64,000 bases of DNA from Lysobacterales bacterium (GCA_019634735.1 JAHCAT010000010.1:62001-126000), one strand, 5' to 3'; positions 19,779 to 28,420 are shown, numbered from the stretch's first letter. Notes: a model not told the origin generated them from the letters alone. Translations and numbers: made by a program.

Positions 19779-20843
19779 TCAGCGACTGCCATCGAACCCG
19801 GCCGGTGCCGTCCCGTGCGGTTCGCTGCGCCCGGTTTCCGATGCATCGGGTTCGTGCCAGATCCGCTGCCACATGGCGGCCAGACGGCGACGCGCGTCCA
19901 GCGGCTGGCGGACCTGTTCGGGCGGGATCGCCTGCCAGCCCGTGCCCTCGGCGCGGGCTACCGCGAAGTTGAAGGTGTAGGTCGGCTCGGCGCCCATCCT
20001 TAGGTCGGACAGCACCAGCCGGTCGTCGTCGCGCCAGGCCTTCATGAAGCCGTGGTTGAACCAGGCCAGGCGCTGCACGGCGGGCAGGTGGGCGACCGCG
20101 GCGAGATCCTCCTGGCCACGGTCGTGGGCGCGGAAACGCATCGGCGCGCGATCGGCGACCAGGGAGCGCTCGCCCTCCAGGAAACCGTCCGGGGTCAGCA
20201 CCACGACCCGCCACAGCAGGATGTTGAACGGCATCGGCACCGAGAACCGTGGCGCATCGGCCAGTCCGGCCGCCGCCAGGGTCGCTGCGGCCGCGCGCTC
20301 CACCTGTGCCTTGGCCAGCAGCGAGGCGCCGGCGTAGCCGGTGCTCAGCACCAGGCCGGTGGCCAAGGCCTGGCCGGCGATCCGGCGCGGCCCGGCCAGG
20401 GCCGCCACCGCGACGGCCAGCAGCAGCCACACCGTGTACAGCGGATCGATGATGAACAGGCTCGACACCATCACCGGCGGCACCGGCAGCGGCCACCACA
20501 GCTGCGTGCCGTAGACGGTCAGCGCGTCGAGCAGCGGGTGGGTGAGCAGGGCCAGCACGATCGCCCACCACCAGCCGCGCGGCGCCGCGCGTACCGGCGC
20601 GGTGCGGCGCGCCAGCCACCAGAGCAGGTGGCCGAGCAGGGGCAGCATCAGAAGCGAATGGCTGGGGCCGCGGTGCCAGGTCATGCGCAGCACCGGGTCG
20701 TCGACCAGCAGCAGGGGCAGGGCATCGAGGTCGGGCAGGGTGCCGAGCGCGGCGCCGGCGAGCAGGGCGCGGCGGCGATGGCCGGGCGGCACGCAGGCGG
20801 CGGCGACGCAGCCGCCGAGCAGCATCTGGGTCAACGAGTCCAT
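19779..20843 (-). CDS. YdjM-like membrane-bound metal-dependent hydrolase
   Basis: The 354-residue protein begins MDSLTQMLLGG and carries HRGPSHSLLMLPLLGH and THPLLDALTVYG, the His/Asp motifs of the LexA-regulated YdjM family (DUF457-type inner-membrane hydrolases). Four to five hydrophobic helices occupy the first 170 residues. A C-terminal region of about 180 residues without membrane helices follows, longer than in E. coli YdjM, and its job is unknown. The natural substrate of the family is not known. It is divergent from sbtA with 86 bp between the starts. Confidence 0.8.
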   Translation of the reverse strand: MDSLTQMLLGGCVAAACVPPGHRRRALLAGAALGTLPDLDALPLLLVDDPVLRMTWHRGPSHSLLMLPLLGHLLWWLARRTAPVRAAPRGWWWAIVLALLTHPLLDALTVYGTQLWWPLPVPPVMVSSLFIIDPLYTVWLLLAVAVAALAGPRRIAGQALATGLVLSTGYAGASLLAKAQVERAAAATLAAAGLADAPRFSVPMPFNILLWRVVVLTPDGFLEGERSLVADRAPMRFRAHDRGQEDLAAVAHLPAVQRLAWFNHGFMKAWRDDDRLVLSDLRMGAEPTYTFNFAVARAEGTGWQAIPPEQVRQPLDARRRLAAMWQRIWHEPDASETGRSEPHGTAPAGFDGSR

Positions 20844-20929
20844 GGCCCAGAGCCTAAGGGCAAGGCACCGTCGACGCGGTGAAGACGGCGTTCGGGCACA
20901 ATCGCGCGGTCCCCAACCGGCACGACGCC

Positions 20930-21862
20930 ATGGCCAGCCTGGATCCGGTCATCCTGTTCTTCGCGCTCGGCCTGCTCGCCGGCCTGGCGCGCTCGGATCT
21001 GCGCCTGCCGGCGGCGATCTACGACTTCCTGACCGTGGTCCTGCTGCTGGCGATCGGCCTGAAGGGCGGCGTCGAGCTGGCCCGGCAGCCGGCCGCCGCC
21101 CTGCTGCTGCCGTCGCTGGCGGTGATCGCCATGGGCCTGGTGCTGCCGCTGCTGGCCTTCGCCTGGCTGCGTCTGGGCCTGGCGCGCGTCGATGCCGCGG
21201 CGATCGCCGGCCACTACGGTTCTGTGAGCGTCGGCACCTTCGCGGTGGCGGTGGCCTTCGTGCAGGCCCAGGGCCTGGCCTTCGAGGGTTATCTCGCCCT
21301 GTTCGTGGTGCTGCTGGAGGTGCCGGCGATCGTGGTCGGCATCGTGCTGGCGCGCGGCCTGGCCGCCGGCACCCGCTGGGGCGAACTGGCCGGTGAGGTA
21401 TTGCTGGGCAAGAGCATCGTCCTGCTGCTGGGCGGCCTGGCGATCGGCTGGATCGCCGGCGAGGACGGCCTGGCGCCGATGTCCGGCCTGTTCGTCGACC
21501 TGTTCAAGGGCTTCCTTGCGCTGTTCCTGCTGGAGATGGGCCTGATCACCGCCGCGCGCGCCGGCGACCTGCGCCGCAGCGGGCTATTCCTGGTGGCGTT
21601 CGCCGTGCTGTTTCCGCTCGGCAGCGCGGTGGTCGGCGCCACCCTGGGCTGGCTGCTCGGCCTGTCGGTGGGCGGCACCACCCTGCTCGCCACGCTGGCC
21701 GCCAGCGCCTCGTACATCGCCGCGCCGGCGGCGTTCCGCCTGGCGGTGCCGCAGGCCAACCCGGCGCTGTCGCTGGCGGCCTCTCTGGGCATCACCTTCC
21801 CCTTCAACGTGCTGGTCGGCCTGCCCCTGTACCTGGGCCTGGCGCGCTGGCTGCACGCCTGA
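20930..21862 (+). CDS. sbtA: SbtA-family sodium-dependent bicarbonate transporter
   Basis: The 310-residue protein has about ten hydrophobic helices in two inverted halves. Family hallmarks are LRLPAAIYDFLTVVLLLAIGLKGG near the N terminus, HYGSVSVGTFAVAVAFVQ, LFVVLLEVPAIVVGIVLA (the Asp-Ile-Pro-Ala-like segment, here EVPA), and in the second half FKGFLALFLLEMGL, ATLAASASYIAAPAAFRLAVPQANPALSLAASLGITFPFN. In cyanobacteria SbtA imports bicarbonate with sodium. The partner regulator SbtB follows after 13 bp, which strengthens the call. The central cytoplasmic loop is shorter than in Synechocystis SbtA (374 residues). I place the start at ATG 20930; an upstream ATG at 20879 gives an untypical N terminus. 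Confidence 0.88.
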   Translation: MASLDPVILFFALGLLAGLARSDLRLPAAIYDFLTVVLLLAIGLKGGVELARQPAAALLLPSLAVIAMGLVLPLLAFAWLRLGLARVDAAAIAGHYGSVSVGTFAVAVAFVQAQGLAFEGYLALFVVLLEVPAIVVGIVLARGLAAGTRWGELAGEVLLGKSIVLLLGGLAIGWIAGEDGLAPMSGLFVDLFKGFLALFLLEMGLITAARAGDLRRSGLFLVAFAVLFPLGSAVVGATLGWLLGLSVGGTTLLATLAASASYIAAPAAFRLAVPQANPALSLAASLGITFPFNVLVGLPLYLGLARWLHA

Positions 21863-21875
21863 CCGGAGACCGGCC

Positions 21876-22178
21876 ATGGCCACCGCCATCCGCAAGCTCG
21901 TCACCATCGTCACCGAGGCCCGCATCGAGCGGCAGTTGCTGGCCGCGGTGGAGGCTGCCGGCGCCCGCGGCTGGACGATCACCGACGTCCGCGGCAAGGG
22001 CAGTCGCGGCGTGCGCCGTGCCGAGTTCGACCTGAGCGGCAACCTGCGGCTCGAGGTGGTCTGCGAGGCCGCGGTCGCCGAAGCGATCGCGACCGCCGTG
22101 CGCGAGCGCTTCTACGCCGATTACGCGATGATCCTGTACCTCCAGGACGTCGAAGTGCTGCGGCCGGAGAAGTTCTGA
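21876..22178 (+). CDS. sbtB: SbtB-like PII-family regulator
   Basis: The 100-residue protein aligns by eye with SbtB: IRKLVTIVTEARIERQLLAA, GWTITDVRGKGSRGVRR (the nucleotide-binding T-loop region with GKGSRxVR) and FYADYAMILYLQDVEVLRP. SbtB trimers bind adenine nucleotides and block or adjust SbtA. The redox-active CGPxGC tail of many cyanobacterial SbtB proteins is absent; this one stops at EKF. CCGGAGA precedes the ATG. It is 13 bp downstream of sbtA. Its stop codon TGA abuts the stop of the gene on the other strand (TGATCA at 22176-22181). Confidence 0.88.
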   Translation: MATAIRKLVTIVTEARIERQLLAAVEAAGARGWTITDVRGKGSRGVRRAEFDLSGNLRLEVVCEAAVAEAIATAVRERFYADYAMILYLQDVEVLRPEKF

Positions 22179-22949
22179 TCAGCAGCCGTTGGGGATCGGC
22201 GCCACCGTGCAGATGTCCAGGGTGAGCTGGTTGCCCTCCATGGAGTGGCGGAACAGCACGTCGCTGTTGGCGAACAGCGGCACGCCCGGATAGCCGACCA
22301 CACCGATATCCGGATTGACCCGGAAGCGGATCTCCTGGTTGCCGAACTGCGGCTGGCTGGTCTGCAGGGGGATCAGCAGTTCCAGCCAGACGCCGCGCGC
22401 CATGCCCCAGGCGCCGCCGCCGATGCCGCCGTTGGGTGCGGCGATGCGCAGGCCCTCCAGGCCCTGGGGGAACACCTGCGGACAGCCATACCCCGGATCG
22501 GTGCCCAGGTTGAACAACTGGTGGAACGGCCGGTTCGGGTTGGGCGGCGTGCGCGCGAAGCAGAACGCCGGATTGGCGGCGCTGGCCGCCGGGGCGACGC
22601 CCGGCGGCAACAGCATCTCGATGCCGACCGCGCTGCCCGCGCAGGGGTTGCCGGGGTGGCTGACCACAAGATGCGCGTAGAAGACCTCGCCGACCGCCGG
22701 CGTGCGGTTGGGAGGACGCAGGGTATAGCCGGCATAGGCCTGGGTACGCACCTCGACGATCGGCGGGTCGCTCAGGCAGGCGATGTTCTGGCCGATGTTG
22801 CGGAACACCCCGTTGAACCAGGGCAGGACCAGCTGCGGCATGGCCTCGCGAACGTCGGGCCCGGCCAGTCGGGTGTCGGCCCGGGCAGCGGTGAGGCTGC
22901 AGGCTATGAGCACGACGAGGGCGAGGGAGGATCGGAAAGGTGTGGACAT
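22179..22949 (-). CDS. Secreted protein, unknown
   Basis: The 256-residue protein starts MSTPFRSSLALVVLIACSLTAARA, a clear signal peptide. The mature part has four to six Cys residues (ACLSDPP, NPCAGS, FCFARTP, YGCPQVF, LDICTVA, PNGC), suggesting disulfides in the periplasm or outside. No family is recognised. It begins 257 bp from the C-terminal end of the PhoX gene and ends back to back with sbtB. I chose ATG 22949 because it starts the signal peptide; the frame is open to 23090. It seems to be a single-gene unit. Confidence 0.7.
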   Translation of the reverse strand: MSTPFRSSLALVVLIACSLTAARADTRLAGPDVREAMPQLVLPWFNGVFRNIGQNIACLSDPPIVEVRTQAYAGYTLRPPNRTPAVGEVFYAHLVVSHPGNPCAGSAVGIEMLLPPGVAPAASAANPAFCFARTPPNPNRPFHQLFNLGTDPGYGCPQVFPQGLEGLRIAAPNGGIGGGAWGMARGVWLELLIPLQTSQPQFGNQEIRFRVNPDIGVVGYPGVPLFANSDVLFRHSMEGNQLTLDICTVAPIPNGC

Positions 22950-23205
22950 GGCGGACTCCGGAAGCGGTCGGGCGCCCTGCCGGCTGGCGGGCTTCCTGTC
23001 CACCGGAAACGCAAACCAGGCGCCGGTCCCCTCAGCACGTTCCAAACAAGGCCGTTCTGGCCTCGATCGGACTCGCCGCGCCCGACACACTCCGCGCCGG
23101 GATCCGATGAATCAAACCCTTGCGTGCGTGGCTCACACCGGCCCGTCCACGGGCCGGAGGCGGATCTGGGGTGATCGGACCTTCCCTCCAGGGCGCCGCC
23201 GCCTT

Positions 23206-25188
23206 TCAGGCGCCGATCACGCCGCCATCGTCACGGGTGATCACCACGGTGGCCGAGCGCGGCCGTCCGGCGGCGGGGCCGTCCGGCCAGGCGCTGACTG
23301 CGGTCGGGCTGGCCGGGCCGGTGCGCAGGCCCAGCGCCGCGAGATCGCCGGGCACTTCGCCGGGATGCTGGATGTTGACGAAGAAGGTGCGCAGGTCCGG
23401 GGTCATCGACAGGCCGGTGACCTCGCAGCCGACCGGCCCGGTCAGGAACCGGCGGATCTCTCCGGTGTCCGGATCGCAGGCCAGCATCATGTTGTTGCCG
23501 AACCCGGCGAAGGCGCCGGCGCGCAGGTTGCGTTCGGGGATGTCGGTCTGGATCCAGAGCACCTCGCGGTCGTCCATCCACAGTCCGTCCGGATTGGCGA
23601 AGGCGTCGCGCGGCACGCCGCTGCCGTCGCCGGCCGGCTCGCCGGCCAGCGCCAGGATGTCCCAGCGGAAGCGCGGGGCGCCGGGGTGGTCGCCGTCTTC
23701 GCGCCAGCGCAGGATGTGGCCGAACGGGTTGGCCGCCCGGGGGTTGGCGGCATCCGCCGCCGGCTGGCCAGGCGCCCCGCGCAGTTCGTTCATGGTCAGC
23801 GACAGGTACAGCTCCCGGGTGCGCGGATTGGCGGCGATCCACTCGGGCCGGTCCATCGGCGTCGCGCCCAGCGCGTCGGCGGCGTTGCGGGCGAACACAA
23901 GCACCTCGGCCTGGTCGGCGAAGCCGTTCTCCGGGGTCAGCGGTCCCTGTCCGTGCACCAGCGGCAACCAATCGCCGCTGCCGTCCTCATGGAAGCGGGC
24001 GACGTACAGGGTGCCCTCGTCGAGCAGTCCCCGACCGGACGCGGGATCGGTCGGGTCGTAGCGCCGGCTGGCGACGAACTTGTAAGCGTATTCGAAGCGC
24101 TCGTCGTCGCCCGAGTACACCGCCACCGTGCCGTCCGGCCCCAGCACGCAGGTCGCGCTCTCGTGCGCGAAGCGGCCCAGTGCGGTGCGCTTGACCGGGG
24201 TCGAGTCCGGGTCGAAGGGATCGATCTCGACCACCCAGCCGTGTCGGTGCGGTTCATTGGGCTCGCGCGCCACATCGAAACGCGGCAGCAGGCTCGACCA
24301 GCCCAGCCGAAGGTATCCGGCGCCGACCAGGCGATAGCGCCGGTAGCGCTCGGGGCGGTCGGGAACGTGCCCGTCCGGCACGTCGAAATGGCCGTGGAAG
24401 TTCTCCTCGCAGGTCAGGTAGGTGCCCCAGGGCGTGACCCCGTGCGCGCAGTTGTTGAAGGTGCCCAGCACGGTCCGGCCCGCCGGGTCCTCGCTGGTGC
24501 GCATCAGCGGATGGCCGGCTGCAGGGCCGGCCAGCGCCATCGGCGTCGCCGCGGTGATCCGGCGCGCCAGGGCCGAGGGGCGGACCACATGCCATTCGCC
24601 CGCCTCGTCGCGTCGTACCTCGATCACGCTGACGCCATGCGCAGCCAGTTCCTTGTCGAGCTTCTCGCGGTCGTATCCGAAGGGATCGTGGCGATGGCCG
24701 CCGTCGGGGTGCAGCAGGCCGGGGGCGATGTACTCGTGGTTGAGAACCAGCAGACCATGGTCGGCGCTGGCGCTGCCGCGCGGCAGGGGAAAGAAGTGCA
24801 TGCCGTCGTGGTGCATGCCGGCCTGCAGCGCCTGGTCGGCCGCCGGGTTCGTCGCATCCTGGCGGAACGCGGGTCCGTCGGAGATCGGGTCGCCCCAGGC
24901 GTACAGGACCCGGGCGCTGTAGCCGGGCGGCACCACCACGGTGTCGGCGGTCGAGACGGGCACCGGCCGGAAGCCCAGCTTGCCGGCGGTTGCGGAGCGC
25001 GCGCCGCGATCCACCGGCCCGGAAGCCGCCGAGCACCCGGGCAGCAGGGACCCCGCGGCGAGGCCGGCAAGTCCCAGGCCGGCGCCGCGCAGCAGTTCGC
25101 GCCGGCTCAGCATCCGGGCCAGGATCTCCTGGAACGGTGCGGTCGGGTTGCCGGTGGGTGGCGACGGCTTTCGGTTCGGTATCGACAT
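23206..25188 (-). CDS. PhoX-family alkaline phosphatase, Tat-dependent lipoprotein candidate
   Basis: The 660-residue protein matches the PhoX/DUF839 family: RVLYAWGDPISDG, LLVLNHEYIAPGLL, GTFNNCAHGVTPWGTYLTCEEN (with the Cys that ligates iron in PhoX), GWVVEIDPFDP, GRFAHESATCVLGPDGT and VYSGDDERFEYAYKFV. PhoX enzymes are calcium/iron-dependent phosphomonoesterases. The N terminus has SRRELLRGAGLGLAGLAAGSLLPGC: a twin-arginine motif and a Cys after the hydrophobic core, so the protein may be exported folded by Tat and lipid-anchored. No good Pho box was seen upstream. The start at ATG 25188 gives a 26-residue N-region before the RR pair. Confidence 0.85.
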   Translation of the reverse strand: MSIPNRKPSPPTGNPTAPFQEILARMLSRRELLRGAGLGLAGLAAGSLLPGCSAASGPVDRGARSATAGKLGFRPVPVSTADTVVVPPGYSARVLYAWGDPISDGPAFRQDATNPAADQALQAGMHHDGMHFFPLPRGSASADHGLLVLNHEYIAPGLLHPDGGHRHDPFGYDREKLDKELAAHGVSVIEVRRDEAGEWHVVRPSALARRITAATPMALAGPAAGHPLMRTSEDPAGRTVLGTFNNCAHGVTPWGTYLTCEENFHGHFDVPDGHVPDRPERYRRYRLVGAGYLRLGWSSLLPRFDVAREPNEPHRHGWVVEIDPFDPDSTPVKRTALGRFAHESATCVLGPDGTVAVYSGDDERFEYAYKFVASRRYDPTDPASGRGLLDEGTLYVARFHEDGSGDWLPLVHGQGPLTPENGFADQAEVLVFARNAADALGATPMDRPEWIAANPRTRELYLSLTMNELRGAPGQPAADAANPRAANPFGHILRWREDGDHPGAPRFRWDILALAGEPAGDGSGVPRDAFANPDGLWMDDREVLWIQTDIPERNLRAGAFAGFGNNMMLACDPDTGEIRRFLTGPVGCEVTGLSMTPDLRTFFVNIQHPGEVPGDLAALGLRTGPASPTAVSAWPDGPAAGRPRSATVVITRDDGGVIGA

Positions 25189-25261
25189 GGGAGCGCGGGA
25201 AGTTCGGGTAGCGTGGATTCTGGCGTGCCAGGATGACCGGCGCGTGGCGAGGTCCGGGTGA

Positions 25262-25290
25262 TTGTGCGCCGCCGCGAACGCGCGTATCAT
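25262..25290 (+). promoter_or_regulatory. Promoter of tRNA-Val
   Basis: TTGTGC at 25262-25267 and TATCAT at 25285-25290 are separated by exactly 17 bp. The -10 lies 13 bp before the mature 5' end of the tRNA, so transcription would start a few bases upstream of it. Both hexamers are AT-rich against their GC-rich surroundings. Confidence 0.7.
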
Positions 25291-25303
25291 TCGCGGCCCT
25301 GAC

Positions 25304-25378
25304 GGGCGCGTAGCTCAGCGGTAGAGCACTACCTTGACATGGTAGGGGTCACAGGTTCGATCCCTGTCGCGCCCACCA
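25304..25378 (+). tRNA. tRNA-Val (anticodon GAC)
   Basis: The acceptor stem GGGCGCG pairs with CGCGCCC, followed by discriminator A and an encoded CCA. The D arm is GCTC-AGCGGTA-GAGC. The anticodon stem CTACC/GGTAG closes the loop TTGACAT, so the anticodon is GAC (Val). The T arm ACAGG-TTCGATC-CCTGT is canonical. The gene is 75 nt long including CCA. It lies upstream of thrS with a hairpin-type terminator between them. Confidence 0.97.
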
Positions 25379-25436
25379 CCGGCCCCGCCGGTGCCGTCGA
25401 TCCACAGGAGCCGTAGCCCGAACGGGCACGATCACC

Positions 25437-25463
25437 ATGACGCGAACCGCCTTCAACGCCTGA
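25437..25463 (+). CDS. Possible leader peptide upstream of thrS
   Basis: A nine-codon frame, ATG to TGA, encodes MTRTAFNA with two Thr codons (ACG, ACC) among its first four. It ends 27 bp before a perfect terminator-type hairpin and 117 bp before thrS. This arrangement resembles amino-acid-dependent attenuation. Against it, no good ribosome site lies at the proper distance (AGGAG is about 28 bases away) and two Thr codons are few. Confidence 0.3.
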   Translation: MTRTAFNA

Positions 25464-25490
25464 GTCGAGCGCGATGCGTGGTTCCGCACA

Positions 25491-25515
25491 GGGGCGCGTT
25501 GCGCCCCTTTTCGTT
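25491..25515 (+). terminator. Rho-independent terminator between tRNA-Val and thrS
   Basis: The stem GGGGCGC (25491-25497) pairs perfectly with GCGCCCC (25501-25507) around a GTT loop and is followed by TTTTCGTTT. It would end the tRNA transcript, or serve as an attenuator for thrS if the small frame at 25437-25463 is a leader. Confidence 0.8.
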
Positions 25516-25580
25516 TCCGGCACCGTCGGATCCCGCGCCAGCGCGGGATCGGGCAGGGCGGCGCCGACAGGAGCACCCCG

Positions 25581-27485
25581 ATGGTCACGATCACCCTTCC
25601 CGACGGCAGCCAGCGCAGCTTCGAGCAGCCGGTGACGGTCCATGAACTGGCCGCCAGCATCGGGCCCGGCCTGGCCAAGGCCGCCCTGGCCGGCAAGGTC
25701 GACGGCACGCTGGTCGACACCAGCCATCCGATCGCCGCCGATGCCGTGGTCGAGATCGTCACCGACCGCCATCCGGACGCCCTCGAGGTGCTGCGCCACT
25801 CCACGGCGCACCTGCTGGCGCAGGCGGTGCAGCGCCTGTTCCCGGGCGCCCAGGTCACCATCGGCCCGGTGATCGACAACGGCTTCTATTACGACTTCTC
25901 CTACGAGCGGCCGTTCACCGCCGACGACCTGCCGCGCATCGAGGAAGAGATGCAGCGCATCGTCAAGGAGGCGCTGCCGGTGACCCGCACGGTGAAGCCG
26001 CGCGACGAGGCGGTCGCCTTCTTCCGCGGCCTCGGCGAGGAGTACAAGGCCCGGATCATCGAGGACATCCCGGCCGGCGAGGCGCTGTCCCTGTACAGCC
26101 AGGGCGAGTTCACCGACCTGTGCCGCGGCCCGCACGTACCCGGCACCGACCGCCTGCGCGCGTTCAAGCTGATGAAGGTGGCCGGGGCCTACTGGCGCGG
26201 CGACCACAACAACGAGATGCTCAGCCGCATCTACGGCACCGCCTGGCTGAACGACAAGGACCTGAAGGCCTACCTGCTGCAGCTCGAGGAGGCCGACAAG
26301 CGCGACCACCGCAAGCTGGCCCGCCAGCTCGGCCTTTTCCACCAGCAGGAAGAGGCGCCGGGCATGGTGTTCTGGCACCCGCGCGGCTGGGCGCTGTGGC
26401 AGCAGGTCGAGCAGTACATGCGCCGGGTGTACCGGGAGTCCGGCTACCAGGAGGTGCGCTGCCCGCAGATCCTCGACGTCACCCTGTGGAAGAAGTCCGG
26501 CCACTGGGACAACTACAAGGACAACATGTTCTTCACCGAGTCGGAGAAGCGCGACTACGCGCTCAAGCCGATGAACTGCCCCGGCCACGTGCAGGTCTTC
26601 AACCACGGCCTGCACAGCTACCGCGACCTGCCGATCCGCTACGGCGAGTTCGGCTCGTGCCACCGCAACGAGCCGTCCGGCGCCCTGCACGGCATCATGC
26701 GCGTGCGCGCCTTCACCCAGGACGACGGCCACGTGTTTTGCACCGACGGCCAGGTCGAGGCCGAGGTCACCGCCTTCCACCGGCAGGCGTTGAAGGTCTA
26801 CGAGACCTTCGGCTTCACCGACATCGAGGTGAAGATCGCCCTGCGCCCGGAGTCGCGGCTGGGCGACGACGCCACCTGGGACCGCGCCGAGGCCGCGCTG
26901 CGCGCGGCGCTGTCGGCCTGCGGCGTGGCCTGGACCGAGCTGCCCGGGGAGGGCGCCTTCTACGGCCCGAAGATCGAATACCACCTCAAGGACGCCATCG
27001 GCCGCGCCTGGCAGCTCGGCACCATGCAGGTCGACTTCATGATGCCGCAGCGCCTCGGGGCCGAGTACGTGGACGAGCACTCCTCGCGTCGCCACCCGGT
27101 CATGCTGCACCGGGCCATCGTCGGCTCCATGGAGCGCTTCATCGGCATCCTTCTGGAACACCATGCCGGCGCCCTGCCGCCCTGGCTGGCGCCGGTGCAG
27201 GCGGTCCTGCTCAACATCACCGACGCCCAGGGCCCCTATATCGACGCGCTCGGAAAAGCCTTTGCAAATCAAGGCTTCCGCGTGGAAACGGATTTGCGGA
27301 ACGAGAAGATCGGCTATAAGATCCGCGAGCACACCTTGCAGAAGGTGCCCTACCTGCTGGTCGCGGGCGACCGCGAGAAGGAGCAGGGCACGATCGCGGT
27401 GCGCACGCGCGGCGGGGAGGACCTGGGGGTGATGACGCCCGCCGAGTTCGAACGCCGGCTGCGCGAGGAATGCGTGCGGCCCTGA
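25581..27485 (+). CDS. thrS: Threonyl-tRNA synthetase ThrS
   Basis: This class II synthetase charges tRNA-Thr and edits misacylated Ser. The 634-residue protein has an N-terminal TGS domain ([14 protein letters not shown]...), the N2 editing domain with [15 protein letters not shown] and the Zn/editing segment [11 protein letters not shown], then the catalytic core with [13 protein letters not shown] (zinc Cys), motif 2 region [23 protein letters not shown], and motif 3 [15 protein letters not shown]. The C-terminal anticodon domain ends in [14 protein letters not shown] ribosome site (GACAGGAG) precedes ATG 25581. It heads the thrS-infC-rpmI-rplT-pheST-ihfA block. Confidence 0.98.
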   Translation: MVTITLPDGSQRSFEQPVTVHELAASIGPGLAKAALAGKVDGTLVDTSHPIAADAVVEIVTDRHPDALEVLRHSTAHLLAQAVQRLFPGAQVTIGPVIDNGFYYDFSYERPFTADDLPRIEEEMQRIVKEALPVTRTVKPRDEAVAFFRGLGEEYKARIIEDIPAGEALSLYSQGEFTDLCRGPHVPGTDRLRAFKLMKVAGAYWRGDHNNEMLSRIYGTAWLNDKDLKAYLLQLEEADKRDHRKLARQLGLFHQQEEAPGMVFWHPRGWALWQQVEQYMRRVYRESGYQEVRCPQILDVTLWKKSGHWDNYKDNMFFTESEKRDYALKPMNCPGHVQVFNHGLHSYRDLPIRYGEFGSCHRNEPSGALHGIMRVRAFTQDDGHVFCTDGQVEAEVTAFHRQALKVYETFGFTDIEVKIALRPESRLGDDATWDRAEAALRAALSACGVAWTELPGEGAFYGPKIEYHLKDAIGRAWQLGTMQVDFMMPQRLGAEYVDEHSSRRHPVMLHRAIVGSMERFIGILLEHHAGALPPWLAPVQAVLLNITDAQGPYIDALGKAFANQGFRVETDLRNEKIGYKIREHTLQKVPYLLVAGDREKEQGTIAVRTRGGEDLGVMTPAEFERRLREECVRP

Positions 27486-27522
27486 CGGCGCACGACCGGA
27501 CAACCCCCTGGAGGACCAGCGA

Positions 27523-28047
27523 ATCAGCACCGTCAACGACAAGGGCAACCGCCGCAACGAGGACATCCGCGTTCCGCGGGTGCGGGTGATCGACGCCGAA
27601 GGCGAACAGGCCGGCATCCTGACCCGCGCCCAGGCGCTGGCCATGGCCGAGGAGGCCGGCATGGATCTGGTCGAGATCCAGCCGAACGCCGATCCGCCGG
27701 TCTGCCGGATCATGGATTACGGCAAGTACCGCTTCGAGCTGCAGAAGAAGGCCAACGCCGCGCGCAAGAAGCAGAAGATGGTCGAGATCAAGGAAGTCAA
27801 GTTCCGTCCGACCACGGACGAGGGCGACTACCAGATCAAGCTGCGCAACATGCGCCGTTTCCTGGAAGAGGGCGACAAGGTCAAGGTCACGATCCGCTTC
27901 CGCGGCCGCGAGATGAGCCACCAGGAACTCGGCCTGGCCAAGACCCAGCGCATCGAGGCCGACCTCGGCGAGGAGGCCGTGATCGAGCAGCGGCCGCGCC
28001 AGGAAGGCCGCCTGCTGGTGATGATGATCGCCCCCAAGAAGCGCTGA
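27523..28047 (+). CDS. infC: Translation initiation factor IF-3, with AUC start codon
   Basis: IF-3 binds the 30S subunit and discriminates against wrong start codons. The conserved body reads [53 protein letters not shown], and ends MMIAPKKR. The first ATG or GTG codons in frame (GTG 27580) would remove conserved N-terminal residues. An excellent GGAGGA at 27510-27515 lies seven bases before ATC 27523, and from there the N terminus [20 protein letters not shown] matches relatives. So the start is the rare AUC, as AUU in E. coli, through which IF-3 represses its own translation. The length from ATC is 174 residues. Confidence 0.95.
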   Translation: MSTVNDKGNRRNEDIRVPRVRVIDAEGEQAGILTRAQALAMAEEAGMDLVEIQPNADPPVCRIMDYGKYRFELQKKANAARKKQKMVEIKEVKFRPTTDEGDYQIKLRNMRRFLEEGDKVKVTIRFRGREMSHQELGLAKTQRIEADLGEEAVIEQRPRQEGRLLVMMIAPKKR

Positions 28048-28076
28048 CCGCGCCGGGGGCCCCGAGTCCTGGGGCC

Positions 28077-28351
28077 GATTGGCGTCGTGTCTCAGCCCTG
28101 GATCGGGGACCAAGGGCCAGGGCGCGGTATTCGGTGAGCGGAGCGCGTGTGCTCCCCTCTCCCTCTGGGAGAGGGACCGGGGGAGAGGGTCGGGGCTGGC
28201 CACGATCTGCATCGTTGCCGGCCCAGCGGCCCGCGCTGGTCCGGGCAGCCCTCTCCCCCGCCCCTCCCCCGCAGGCGGGGGAGGGGAGAAGTGCGGTGCC
28301 GTCGCGTAGGCGACACGCTGCCTGGCAGCGGGCTGAGACACGGCTCCAACC
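28077..28351 (+). mobile_element. MITE-like element, copy C (complete)
   Basis: Left repeat 28077-28098 (GATTGGCGTCGTGTCTCAGC...) and right repeat 28330-28351 (GGGCTGAGACACGGCTCCAA...) are inverted, perfect over a 13-bp core. Inside are a heptamer-like run GGGGACCAAGGGCCAGGG near 28103-28120 and two hairpins (CTCTCCCTCTGGGAGAG; CCCCTCCCCCGCAGGCGGGGGAGGGG). It lies between infC and rpmI, which are normally about 50-300 bp apart, so it interrupts a core translation operon. No coding potential is seen. The rest of 28048-28550 holds a GGCCCC/GGGGCC hairpin at 28056-28074 just after infC and a candidate promoter downstream. Confidence 0.85.
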
Positions 28352-28420
28352 AGGTCCCCTGGGGGTGCGGGCCGCCGCGCAGGGCGGACGCAGGGTCCGG
28401 ACCGGTCCGGATATTCCTGC

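Noticed and set aside
25212..25240. A GGTCAT-N-CTGGCA sequence upstream of the PhoX gene, considered as a Pho box
   Set aside because: Only one half resembles CTGTCAT and the repeat spacing is not 11 bp.
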